Positions 20,899 through 30,129 of a stretch of DNA of 64,000 bases are shown piece by piece. The notes under the pieces were generated by a model. It had not been told where the DNA came from, ran no database searches, and was given only the letters and a program-made list of their open reading frames with translations. Numbering within the stretch: position 1 is the first letter of the stretch; every line of letters starts with the position of its first letter. The DNA is taken from contig NC_090151.1 in assembly GCF_017916325.1 (NCBI RefSeq), forward strand, positions 390,001 through 454,000, read 5' to 3'. The translations under genes were made by a program, and so were the position numbers. Source of the DNA: Leishmania martiniquensis (Eukaryota; Euglenozoa; Kinetoplastea; Trypanosomatida; Trypanosomatidae).

Positions 20899-21216
20899 AT
20901 GAGCGCTTCGAACCAGGAAGGCATCCCTGCGGCAGCGAGCGGCGGCAAGGTCACCTTCCGCGTCATCCTGACCTCTGAGCGTAGTCAGCCGTACCGTGTC
21001 ATCAGCATTGCAGAGGAGGCCCCGCTCACGGCTGTACTGCGCTTTGCCGCTGAGGAGTTCGGCATTACTTCCGTCGACTCGATGGCGGCGACCACCAAAG
21101 ACGGCACCGGCATCAACCCCGCGCAGACCGCCGGCACGGTGTTCATGAAGTATGGGCAGGAGATCAGACTCATCCCGCGCGATCGCGTGGGCGGGCCCGC
21201 TGCGTCTGTCTTTTGA
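20899..21216 (+). CDS. UFM1: Ubiquitin-fold modifier 1 (UFM1)
   Basis: A 105-residue ubiquitin-like modifier. The core matches UFM1 along its length: [10 protein letters not shown] near the N-terminus, [12 protein letters not shown] in the helix, then [14 protein letters not shown] and [10 protein letters not shown] near the C-terminus. UFM1 is attached to lysines by the UBA5, UFC1 and UFL1 cascade after a protease exposes the conserved C-terminal Gly. Here seven or eight residues (to PAASVF) follow the VG, so processing is required. This tail is longer than the two residues removed in animals. The ~16-residue N-terminal extension is Ser/Ala/Gly-rich and probably flexible. The frame is open upstream to 20755, but 20899 is the first ATG after the acceptor. 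None of the conjugation enzymes is in this window. Confidence 0.96.
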   Translation: MSASNQEGIPAAASGGKVTFRVILTSERSQPYRVISIAEEAPLTAVLRFAAEEFGITSVDSMAATTKDGTGINPAQTAGTVFMKYGQEIRLIPRDRVGGPAASVF

Positions 21217-22238
21217 GGGGCCGAGGGAGGGATGGGAGAGGGCTGCTGTGTGCCCGGGCGATGTGGGAAGGCCGTCGAAAAGCTTATCGCCGGTCTCGCG
21301 GACGCTCTTCCCTCATGCGACTGCCATCTCTCCAACGCTGTCCTCTTCAGCCTTCTCGCTGAAAGGCCTCCACGAGAGGCGCGTGCGCGCCTGTCTCACT
21401 GTGCTACCGGGGGCCTTCTAAGTGAACGCGAAGGGAAAGTATAGCGCATATGTTTCTGTGAGTGGGCGGCGAAGTTTGTCTCCGCGAAAGCGAACCCAAT
21501 CGGGGGACGTGAAATCGAAGCACACAAAGCCGCACCGGGCGGCTTTCTTCAGCTTTGTGCGGCCGAAGTGGATGCCTGTGCGCTTTTAGGGCACCGCATT
21601 CGCTGGTGAAGATCAACTGCAGCATCATCTGCCTCGCTCGACTCCGTTGGCTCTGTTCATGACCCATGCACGTGCCTTCCTACGCCTCTCCGCCCCCTTT
21701 CACCCTCCTCGCCTTCCTCAGAGCTGCCGACCCGCTTGCACGTACAGCGTCGAAGAACCGACTGCCTTCTCCCCTTTTCCCTTCCTTACCCTCCCCCCGC
21801 TCCCCCTATCCTGCCCTCCACATACAGAGGTACCCCTCCACGCAGCAACGCGTACAAGGGCGAAGAAGCTCCGCCTCTCCGCATCCATTGCTTCTTGCGC
21901 TGAGTGCTGACGTGCAGCTGGTATTGCACACAGGCCCCCCTTCGTCGCCGCCACCTCTCTTTCTCCGTTTCCCTTTCGGTGCTACGCATCGCTCCCGTGG
22001 GGATCGTCTTCTCGAGGCCGCGCCCACTGCCCGTGTACGCACACGGCTTTGGGCCTCATCTCCAGCCGCACGGCTGACCTGCTGCGCCGCTCTGTCGACA
22101 GCCTTCGCCTTCTCTCGCCCTCTTCTCACTCACCCCTCTCCCCCAATCCGCGCCAAGGATCCAGCCCTCTCCACGTGACGTCATTCGCGCACGCTCGTGT
22201 GCGCCGCGCGTCGGAGTGCATCGGCATCAGCTACGGTG
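21217..22238. other. Spacer between UFM1 and the next gene; no supported gene
   Basis: It is GC-rich at first, then strongly pyrimidine-rich from about 21680 to 22160, as expected for the splice region of the gene at 22239. Nothing else is recognised. Confidence 0.6.
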
Positions 22239-23771
22239 ATGTCGCTTTCTTCGCAGTGGAGCCAATCCGTCGTGGTGCGGGCGACCGCCAGCGGCGAGGT
22301 CATTGTACCGCAGCAGCCCAACAACGGCACAGCGCGCGCCATGGCGGCAGCCGGCAACCCCATAGTCGTGCGAGCTCGCACAGCCGCTAACTTTGGCGAG
22401 GGGGTGAGACCGCATGCGGGGGACAGTCGCGACCGCGGCGAGATCGGCCAGGGCTTCTTCTCTGCCCTCGTCGCGGGCTACGACGTCAGCCGAACGTTCT
22501 GGATACCCAACCCGAGCCGGGGGGAGATGGGCCTTCTCGAGTACCTTCATCGGCGCGGCTCGGCGAACAAGTCGAATGTGCTTCTGCAAAGCCGTCCTCT
22601 TCCGGAGCTTCAGTTCAATTTCTCGACCTGCACGGGGTGCAACATCGACCTCAGCCACAATATGTTCCGTCTCTCCAAGGCTGCCATGGCCCTCCAGCAC
22701 ATGGACGCGACGCTTGGCGACGACGGTGACCACGACGACGACGATTTTGAGGTGGGCGTGGGCGTCGGCGGCGGTGGTGCTGGGGGGTCTGTTGTGGCGA
22801 ACATGTTCTCTGGTGGACCATCGCCCTCCCCCGCATCGGGGCGGCCGGCGGCGGCACCGCAGCGCCTCAGCATCTCGACCCGCGCCTTTAAAGCGAGCAT
22901 GCGGGCGAGCCTGCAGTCCCTGCAGGAAGAGGATTATTACCTTGTCAAGTACCGCGACTACAGCTCCTGGGCCGTCTCTGAGTACCGCAGCATCTGCAAG
23001 GCAGACTCTGTGTTTGGCCGCAAATACGTCGAGCAGTGCCTCGCCGTGCACGTGGGGCGAGAACCAGGGGAGCTGGTACTCATCACGGAGGCGCAGTTCC
23101 TGTACGGTGTCGACCTGCTGCAGCGACAGCTGATGAACCAGCTTACAAGCGCTGTGCCGCGCCGCCCCAGCCGGCTGGTCGGCGCGGGCGCGAACGAGAG
23201 TAGTTACCAGCAGTACCAGATCGACATCAACTACAGCGCCTTGAACGCAGATCAGTTCCGCTCTCTCGGCGCGCTGCTGGGGGATGGCATGCGGCAGGTG
23301 GGGGTCGAGGGGGAGGAGAGGAGGCGTGAGGAGCAGGCGAAGGCCGAGGCGCGTGTGCGCGCGAGGGGCGGTGAGGACTACTACGACTACAGACCGCCCG
23401 CCTGGTACGACTGGACCCCTGGTGCGATCCGTGCGCGGGTGCAGCACCGCCTTCGGGGATACTACCGTAGTGTTGGCCAGCTTACCGTGCAGCTCGCCGT
23501 CGTCGGCGTGTGCGGCTTCCTCGTCTACCGCGCTGCGAAAGGGTACCTCCCCGGCTTGTCCCCGCAGAGTGATGGCGATTATGGCGGCCGTGGCGGGCGT
23601 GGCGGCGGCAGCGGCCATGCGGGCCGAAGGGGCGACCGCTACGGCGGCGGCCGCAGGATGGACGACGACTACTACTACGACTACCGGCCGGGGCTCCTCC
23701 GCAGCATTTTGATGGGCCCTAAAGAAGTGCTCGACTACATATTAGCGCCTGCCCCGCCGCCCTCGCTGTGA
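22239..23771 (+). CDS. Unknown single-pass membrane protein with twin YYDYRP motifs (510 aa)
   Basis: I do not recognise a family. The N-terminal half has a CTGC motif near residue 130 and an acidic cluster (residues ~164-172) followed by Gly-rich sequence. The middle (~210-370) looks folded, with well-spaced aromatic residues. A charged, probably helical stretch (~350-375) leads to YYDYRPP at 381-387. A hydrophobic segment follows at ~414-432, then a Gly/Arg repeat tail (GGRGGRGGGSGH) and a second YYDYRP at 479-484, close to the C-terminus. The motif is therefore present on both sides of the membrane span. The start is the first ATG; the frame opens with a GTG at 22197. Its long folded-looking translation with Leishmania-type codon use supports a real gene. 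Function unknown. Confidence 0.8.
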   Translation: MSLSSQWSQSVVVRATASGEVIVPQQPNNGTARAMAAAGNPIVVRARTAANFGEGVRPHAGDSRDRGEIGQGFFSALVAGYDVSRTFWIPNPSRGEMGLLEYLHRRGSANKSNVLLQSRPLPELQFNFSTCTGCNIDLSHNMFRLSKAAMALQHMDATLGDDGDHDDDDFEVGVGVGGGGAGGSVVANMFSGGPSPSPASGRPAAAPQRLSISTRAFKASMRASLQSLQEEDYYLVKYRDYSSWAVSEYRSICKADSVFGRKYVEQCLAVHVGREPGELVLITEAQFLYGVDLLQRQLMNQLTSAVPRRPSRLVGAGANESSYQQYQIDINYSALNADQFRSLGALLGDGMRQVGVEGEERRREEQAKAEARVRARGGEDYYDYRPPAWYDWTPGAIRARVQHRLRGYYRSVGQLTVQLAVVGVCGFLVYRAAKGYLPGLSPQSDGDYGGRGGRGGGSGHAGRRGDRYGGGRRMDDDYYYDYRPGLLRSILMGPKEVLDYILAPAPPPSL

Positions 23772-25215
23772 CCTCCGCTGCGAAAAAGATCTCTCTCCCG
23801 TTTATGCATGGGTATGTGCGCGTGTGCGTTTGTCTTGCGTCCCTGTGCCCAAAAGTGCTCCTCCGAGGGCAGCAGTGGAGCGCGCATCTCGCGCTCTTTC
23901 CCTCCGCGCCTGTGGCATGGCCATCCCTGTAATACTGGCGTAGAGGGGAAGAGGCGTGGGCGTACGCTGATGGAGCCCGAGTGGCGCATGGTGGTGGTGC
24001 TGGTGGGGGGCGAAAGACGTGCGCTGGCAACGTCGAAGAGAAGGAGACGGGCGAGGGGTGGGGGTGGGGCCGTGCCTGGTAGCAGAGAGGGTTGTATGAC
24101 CTGAAGCGCACCCTCGCGCACATCGAGCTGCTTCCCCATCGGATCTCCTGGCCCGCCTCGCTATCCTTAATCTCCCCCACTAACCCCATCCCCCCTCCCT
24201 CCCGGGTCACCTCAGCAGTGCACTGACGCTTCCCTTGTATCTCCACATACCCGCCTCACCCCCCCTCCTCCTCAGACACATACACACACACACACACATA
24301 CATACAGAGATGTACACATGTGCACGCTCTTGGTGGCGTGTGTCTTCCTCTCCATCGCGCCCTTTTTTCCTCTCTCATCTTCAATGTTGTGTGCGTGCAT
24401 CACTGCAGCGTAATCGAAAAGAAGAACGTGCGCTGATGCACGGTTCTCGGCGGCCCTATTTCTCTCTCTACAGTTGTGCCCGCTTAGAGGCACCCTGCCG
24501 AACTCTGCGAGGGCATCACGGGCACTCCTTCCCCCTTTCCTCTGCCCCTCATTTTGTTCCCCTTCCCGGTTCTCATCACTACCCCCACCGCTGCCGCCGC
24601 CCGAGTGTTGCTGTAACGGAGCTTTCGTGCTGTTGTTCGGTGTACATCGGCCACGGAGCTCTGCCATCGTGAGGCGCAACCGATGGGTGGGGAAAAAAGA
24701 GACCAGGATACGGCACATGCGAGACGGGTAGGATCACCATCCACGGGGCACACGCGGAACGCTGAGCTGCCATCGTCCCTCTCCTTCCTCCCTCCTCCTC
24801 CCCCCATCAAGGAAAAGCAGCGCCATAGAATGGAAGGGTGTGCATGCTCAGTGCTATGAGGTGGGAGGGGAGGAGGAACAGGGGCCAGCAGTCCCTCTTG
24901 CCCAGACGTCGTTTGTTACTGCAGGCGGCTGGGGGGATCAGCATATTCACGTGCACTGAACACATCGTATCCGCTTGCCCAACGCGGACTCCTCCTGCGC
25001 CTCGCGCTCCGGCCCACCACTTTCCCCCTGCCCCCCCTTCTCTCTCCGCTCTTCAAATCTCCTTCACAGAATACGCAGGTAGGGGCGATCCATTCGGTCG
25101 GACGCAAAGAGGTGTGAGTGAGTGAGTGTTTGTGTGTGTTGCTCGCACGTGATCTGTCTGAGGCGTATATCCGCTTCTCAGACACAGTACACCTTCTGCA
25201 GCCTCTCGCCTCCCG
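23772..25215. other. Intergenic region; no supported gene
   Basis: It holds a CA/TA microsatellite around 24275-24305, T-rich and C-rich tracts, and the pyrimidine-rich lead-in to the next gene. The open frames look like composition effects. Confidence 0.55.
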
Positions 25216-27096
25216 ATGCCACCACGATCGACGGTGTCAGACCGACACGGAAGCTCAGTGAGGGCGAAGTTGGAAACCGCTGAGTCCGTGTCGGCCATGC
25301 CTGCAGGGGAGAAGCGAACGCTGCTGCAGGCTCTTGTGCAGCCCACACGCCAGCGCTGCCGTGTGCAGCCGCGATTTGAGGCCTTCAGCCTTGATGGTCC
25401 GGATTGTAGTCAGTACAGCTTGGAGAGCTGTGGGCTCCAGCATTCCGGCAGTGGAGTCACGGCTTCTGATCGCGGTCAGCGGCGTCAGACAGGGCCTCGC
25501 AACCGCGCCGAAACCGCCTCGACAGCGGCCGAGGTGTGCACGACTCGGCATCCACTCCGGCAAGCCAGCGGCGTGCCGTTGTCGCCTACAGCGGCAGATG
25601 GTGGCCCGTCTCGCGTGGAGTCACACAGCATGGACGGTGACCAGCAGCCGCAGTGTATGGAGCGCATGGCACAGCCGCCGCCGGCCCGGCCTGGGGCTGT
25701 TCGCGGTGGCAGCTCATCTGGCGACCCGCCTCCACCTGGTTGCGGGCTTGAGGAGGAGGCACTCCCGACGATCGCGGGCCTTAACGTCGCCGAGGTGGGG
25801 TGCAACGACAGCTACGAGAGCGCGACTGGCGCATGCGACGGCGATGACTGCAGTGATGGACGCTTTCACCCCAAGCGACCGCCACCGCAGCATGTATTGG
25901 GGCGGCCGCACGAGTCTTCGCCGTTGCCGCTACAGGAGGTGGAGAGCAGCTGGAGTTTTACGCGCAGGTACAGTGCCCCGCTTGATCGCGAGGGAAGGGA
26001 CAGCAGGGTGGGGGCGGCGGTCGCCCAGCCTCAGCACTCGGGGACTTTGAAATCTGACGAGCGCAGGGGCAATGGCAGTGTACGTCTGGGCTGCGGTGAC
26101 GCTGCTGTGACTGACTACCAGGACGAATATGAGCCCAGCCTTGCAGAGTGCGAGGTAGACAGCAGCCGCCCGCCATACTTTCAGGATGCCCTGCCGGCGG
26201 CGGCGCAGTGCTATAGACGACTGCATGTCGCCGGCACCAACGGAGGCAGGAGCGACAGAATGGGAAGCGGCCCTGAGTGGAAAGTGGGTAAGGGCTCGGG
26301 CTTTGACGGCAGCGGTGATGCGTACGAAGATGGTGGAGGCGAGTGGGAGGATGCTCTCGCTGGGCGGGACGGTGCCACCAACGCCGATGCAGCCCCCGAT
26401 GGTGTGCGCAGCTTCTACAGAGAGAATGGTGAGGGGCACATGGGCACGGAGAGCGTTGCGCTTTCTCGCCATGATGGGGCTGGCGGCGAGCCATCACATC
26501 GCCTGCTGCCTCCGCCAGCGCTAAGGGGGGTGAGATCTAACCCGCCTCCGCCTGCGTCGTCTCCAGCGGAGGCGCCCGCTAGCGTACCGCTGCATCCTCG
26601 CAAGCACCTCACTGGGCACATGCTGCGGCGGTCGTCTGACAGGGCGGCGTCGTTGCAACTGCGGCCGGTTGAGGGGGACGCCAACCAGCTTTCCAGTAGG
26701 AGCCGGAAGAAAGAGCGGTCGACACGGCATAATCCGCGCGCCTTCCGCAACCGGACGACATACACGTGGGTATCGACTAATACAACCACCTCCGTGATCC
26801 TGCCTTCTGCCACGGTGCAGCTGATGCCGATGTCGGCGTTTCCTATTGCAGAGGAGGTGCAGCCCGTGAAAGGCCACTGGGCTGTTTCTGCCCCGCTGTC
26901 TCCACCGCCGCCATATGCGCTGAGCTCTCGATCAGCTCCCGCCCATCATCAACGGCGCTCGCAGATGGAGGTGCTCGACGACAGCGCGGAGGCCGCCGCA
27001 AACGCACGCAATCGCGTCGGCAATTCCTTCCCGTACCTGCCAAGCCGTCACAGGGTAGAGGAGGTGGGGGTGCTTCGAAGCATGCCTGCGCCGTAA
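25216..27096 (+). CDS. Unknown hydrophilic protein with C-terminal Thr-rich motif (626 aa)
   Basis: No known domain is visible. The protein is rich in Ser, Gly, Pro and charged residues and is probably mostly disordered. It has scattered Trp/Tyr motifs such as SWSFTRRYSAP (~246) and EWEDALAG (~375). Near residues 507-540 lies a distinctive segment, RNRTTYTWVSTNTTTSVIL, that closely resembles a segment of the next gene downstream. It begins with an ATG at 25216 preceded by a pyrimidine-rich region. No signal peptide or membrane segment is seen. The adjacency and the shared motif suggest that the two neighbours work in one process or arose from a common ancestor. Confidence 0.75.
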   Translation: MPPRSTVSDRHGSSVRAKLETAESVSAMPAGEKRTLLQALVQPTRQRCRVQPRFEAFSLDGPDCSQYSLESCGLQHSGSGVTASDRGQRRQTGPRNRAETASTAAEVCTTRHPLRQASGVPLSPTAADGGPSRVESHSMDGDQQPQCMERMAQPPPARPGAVRGGSSSGDPPPPGCGLEEEALPTIAGLNVAEVGCNDSYESATGACDGDDCSDGRFHPKRPPPQHVLGRPHESSPLPLQEVESSWSFTRRYSAPLDREGRDSRVGAAVAQPQHSGTLKSDERRGNGSVRLGCGDAAVTDYQDEYEPSLAECEVDSSRPPYFQDALPAAAQCYRRLHVAGTNGGRSDRMGSGPEWKVGKGSGFDGSGDAYEDGGGEWEDALAGRDGATNADAAPDGVRSFYRENGEGHMGTESVALSRHDGAGGEPSHRLLPPPALRGVRSNPPPPASSPAEAPASVPLHPRKHLTGHMLRRSSDRAASLQLRPVEGDANQLSSRSRKKERSTRHNPRAFRNRTTYTWVSTNTTTSVILPSATVQLMPMSAFPIAEEVQPVKGHWAVSAPLSPPPPYALSSRSAPAHHQRRSQMEVLDDSAEAAANARNRVGNSFPYLPSRHRVEEVGVLRSMPAP

Positions 27097-29127
27097 TGGG
27101 AAAGCTCGCCGAACCCCCTCCTCCCTCCTCCCCCCGGCCGTGCTGGTGCCTGTGTGTGTGTGCGCAGTCCTGCTCAGCATTTCTCCGCTTCGCTCCCCTT
27201 TCATCCTCAGCGCCTTTTTTATTGCTGAATGGAATAGTGTGTACAACGCGGAGCCTCATGGCGCTCCGGTAACGGTGCGGAAGGGGGTACAGTGCGCACC
27301 CACAAGCACCGGCGTAGTCCTCTACCCAACACGTTAACCCTCGCGCGGGGTGGCGGTGGAGGATTGGAGGAGGAGGGGGGAGGGTGACGCCTGAGGGCGT
27401 CCTCGCAGGAGGCTGCGCATTCCTTCGGCCCTGTGCCTTCTTTCCTCCTCTTCTGATTTATCGCGGCATGCAGCCGCGCCTCATGCACGCCACTGCTGCC
27501 CTCCCTCCTCCCCGCCCGCCGGGCGCCTGCAGTTCTGAGGGCAACGCACACGGATACCAATCAGCACCACCGAGCAAAGCCGCTCTTGCCGCTCCTCCCT
27601 TCCATCAGCCCTCCCCTACCCTCCTCCCCCCACCCCCGCCTTCACCACTGCGTCACCCAAACATGCGATTGGTGGACGCTCTGTTGCCTCTCTTGGCCTC
27701 CGTTACGGTATCTTTCGTGCACATTTTTTATTTTCGGTTTTCTTGAACGCCGACCCTTTTCGACCGGTGCGCGCGCCCTCCTCTCTCTCTCTCCCTATCG
27801 GTGTTCTCACTGTGCGTCACCGCGTCATTCGTCTGCCCTTATGCGGTGCCTGTGCTGTCGTGGTGAGGCTCTCGACATGTATCTCCTTCGGAACAACTTT
27901 TTTCATTCGCGTGTGTATGTGTGTGCCTGGGGATGCTCCTGGAGGCCGCCTTTCGCGGTTCGGTACCCTCTCCATCCCCTCCCCGCCGTGCAGCCGCATC
28001 TTCGCCTTGGCTGCATGACATGTGCACCCACGCGTGGTGCGGTGTCGGTGAGCAGGTGGGTGTGGCCCATCGCCTTTGTTTTCCTCTTCTTATTTGCGGG
28101 GCCTTGCGGCCAAGGAGTGCGGCGTGTACCTGAAAGTCTGCGGTGGTGCTGGCGAGTCCCGTACAGCACACACACACACCGCAAACAGACTGAAGGGCTT
28201 TTTGTCGCTGTCAGCGGAGCAGGCGCATCTGTTGACCTCTCTGTTCTGCGCTTCTTTTGCGCGCGGGTGTAGACAAGTCTGCAACGTCATCGCAGAGATG
28301 GCCGCCCTTCGCTTTATCAATATCGGAGATGAAATGCCGAGGAGGGCGAGACGTGACGAGTACGCCACAGGTGGGCTGTTGCCCTGTCTTTGGTGTGAGT
28401 GTGAGGGAGTGTTCTCGAGTGCCGGACGGGAAGGAGTCTATGTACAGACGTGTGAGTGTGCGTGGAGGAGAATTGGCAGGGGCTGGTGCGGATGGGGAGT
28501 GTACTGTCCACGTCTTCTGCGGTCCTCTTCGAGCTCACCTCCCTCAAACGGCATGGCTGGCCAACATATCTTTCCCCAATCTGCCTGTCTCTCTCTCTTT
28601 CGCCCCTGCACGCCTCCTTTGCCTCACCTCCGCTTCGACTGGCCCTCTCTGCTCTATCATAATTACGTCGATGCAGCAGCGGACGTGGCGTGCGAACCAT
28701 TGAGAAGCCCCCATCTTACAAGTCATCCGCGCATGTCTAAACGCAGCCCCTCCCCCTCCCCTTCTACTTGCCCACGGGAACAAAAAGGTTTTCACGCCAT
28801 CGCATGCGTGTAGACTCCTGTCCAGTGGCAACGCTCTCTCTCTCACTCACTCCCCCCCTCCACACACAGACACACAGTTTTATGCGTCCCCGCTCGCCTG
28901 TTCCCACCACTTCCCCGCCTTTCCCTCAGCCGTAGCGCCCCTGACTGAGCAACACGAGGCTTCCAGCCAAGCTCATCCGCCGCGGAGGCACATATACACT
29001 CGCTCACACAGCGTTGTGAGGCACGCCGGCCTCGCCGAAGGCGGCGCGCACCCTTTTTTTCCACCAACTTGCTATTTCTCACGGAAGAGCACGTGCAGCG
29101 GCCGCTGAGCAGCTGGAGCAGCACAAT
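27097..29127. other. Intergenic region of 2 kb; no supported gene
   Basis: It is UTR-like: long pyrimidine tracts (27480-27780, 28560-28640, 28850-28930), CA repeats and short overlapping open frames without recognisable domains. Confidence 0.55.
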
Positions 29128-30129
29128 ATGCAACAGCCGGAAGCCATGGCCAACCTGGGCGGACAGACGACAAAGAAGACGTACGTGACGACATACACGA
29201 CGGACGTCGACCCTCGCACTCTGCCCGACTTTGACACCCGCGGAGCTGTGCCGGCGGAGGGCTGGCGCGGTGATGGCGGACCTGGTGAGCGGCGAGCAAG
29301 CGCAAGGTTAGCTCCTTCGCGTCCGCATGACTGGCAGGGACACCCCAATCCACCTCGGCCTGCGTACGGCCCACCGCCGTCTCACCATAGCGGCGCTCCT
29401 TCGCGGGGTCGCGGCTATCGCCCACACCCTCCCCCCACGCCCCATCACGGTGAGCATGGGTACGGCGAGGCCTCGGCGTCGACATCGTCCGCCACGACCT
29501 CGCTCATGTCTACTGCGATGAGCGCTGGTAAAGGCAGCTTGCACCGCCTGCGCAAGAGGTACACCACGACCACCGTCACCACGATTACCACCACCACGAT
29601 CCTGCTGCCTCGCATGCAAGAGGCTTACGTCTTCCCCCCCGTCACGTCACATCACGTGGACCAGCAGCACAACGCCGGAGAGTCAGCACTCCCGTATGCA
29701 ATTACAGGCGGCGACACGCACGGAGACGCAGAGTCGCTGCAGCCGCGTCTTCACAGGATCGAAAACGGCGGCGATAAGGGCAGCCGTCTTGAGGAAGCAA
29801 GTGCTCTCAGTGGGAGTCGCCTAGTGCCATCGAAGCCGCAGCGCAGCCCGAATGGCGAGGTGTCGCAAGCGTGGAAGTTCCACCAGCATACCGCTAACCA
29901 GGTGGAGACGGAAAGCCGAGGGCGGCTACCAACGCTGCAGGACCTCGGCATCACCAGCTACTTTACCAGGGATGATGTGGGAACCGGCGGCGTGGCGCCG
30001 AAGCGGAGGGAGGCACCGTATGCTCCGGCGTCGAGCAGCCCCAGCGATAGTGGTACCCCGCTGCGGCAGCAGCCATGGGTGGCGGGGGAGACGCGGTGCG
30101 AGGTAGAGGGTGGCAAGAGGTACTATTAG
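29128..30129 (+). CDS. Unknown protein with Thr-rich motif, neighbour of the 626-aa protein (333 aa)
   Basis: No family is recognised. It starts at an ATG with a second ATG seven codons later. The N-terminus has a Thr/Tyr cluster (TTKKTYVTTYTTDVD). A Pro/His/Gly-rich stretch follows, then RKRYTTTTVTTITTTTILLP near residues 143-162. That segment aligns with the Thr-rich segment of the gene upstream. Near the C-terminus is LQDLGITSYFTRDD, which looks like a short binding helix. It is probably soluble and largely disordered. Confidence 0.75.
   Translation: MQQPEAMANLGGQTTKKTYVTTYTTDVDPRTLPDFDTRGAVPAEGWRGDGGPGERRASARLAPSRPHDWQGHPNPPRPAYGPPPSHHSGAPSRGRGYRPHPPPTPHHGEHGYGEASASTSSATTSLMSTAMSAGKGSLHRLRKRYTTTTVTTITTTTILLPRMQEAYVFPPVTSHHVDQQHNAGESALPYAITGGDTHGDAESLQPRLHRIENGGDKGSRLEEASALSGSRLVPSKPQRSPNGEVSQAWKFHQHTANQVETESRGRLPTLQDLGITSYFTRDDVGTGGVAPKRREAPYAPASSSPSDSGTPLRQQPWVAGETRCEVEGGKRYY

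Noticed and set aside
22227..23618. 463-codon minus-strand frame opposite the 510-aa membrane protein
   Set aside because: Its composition is that of a reverse shadow (Arg/Val/His-rich) and the plus-strand product has coherent features.
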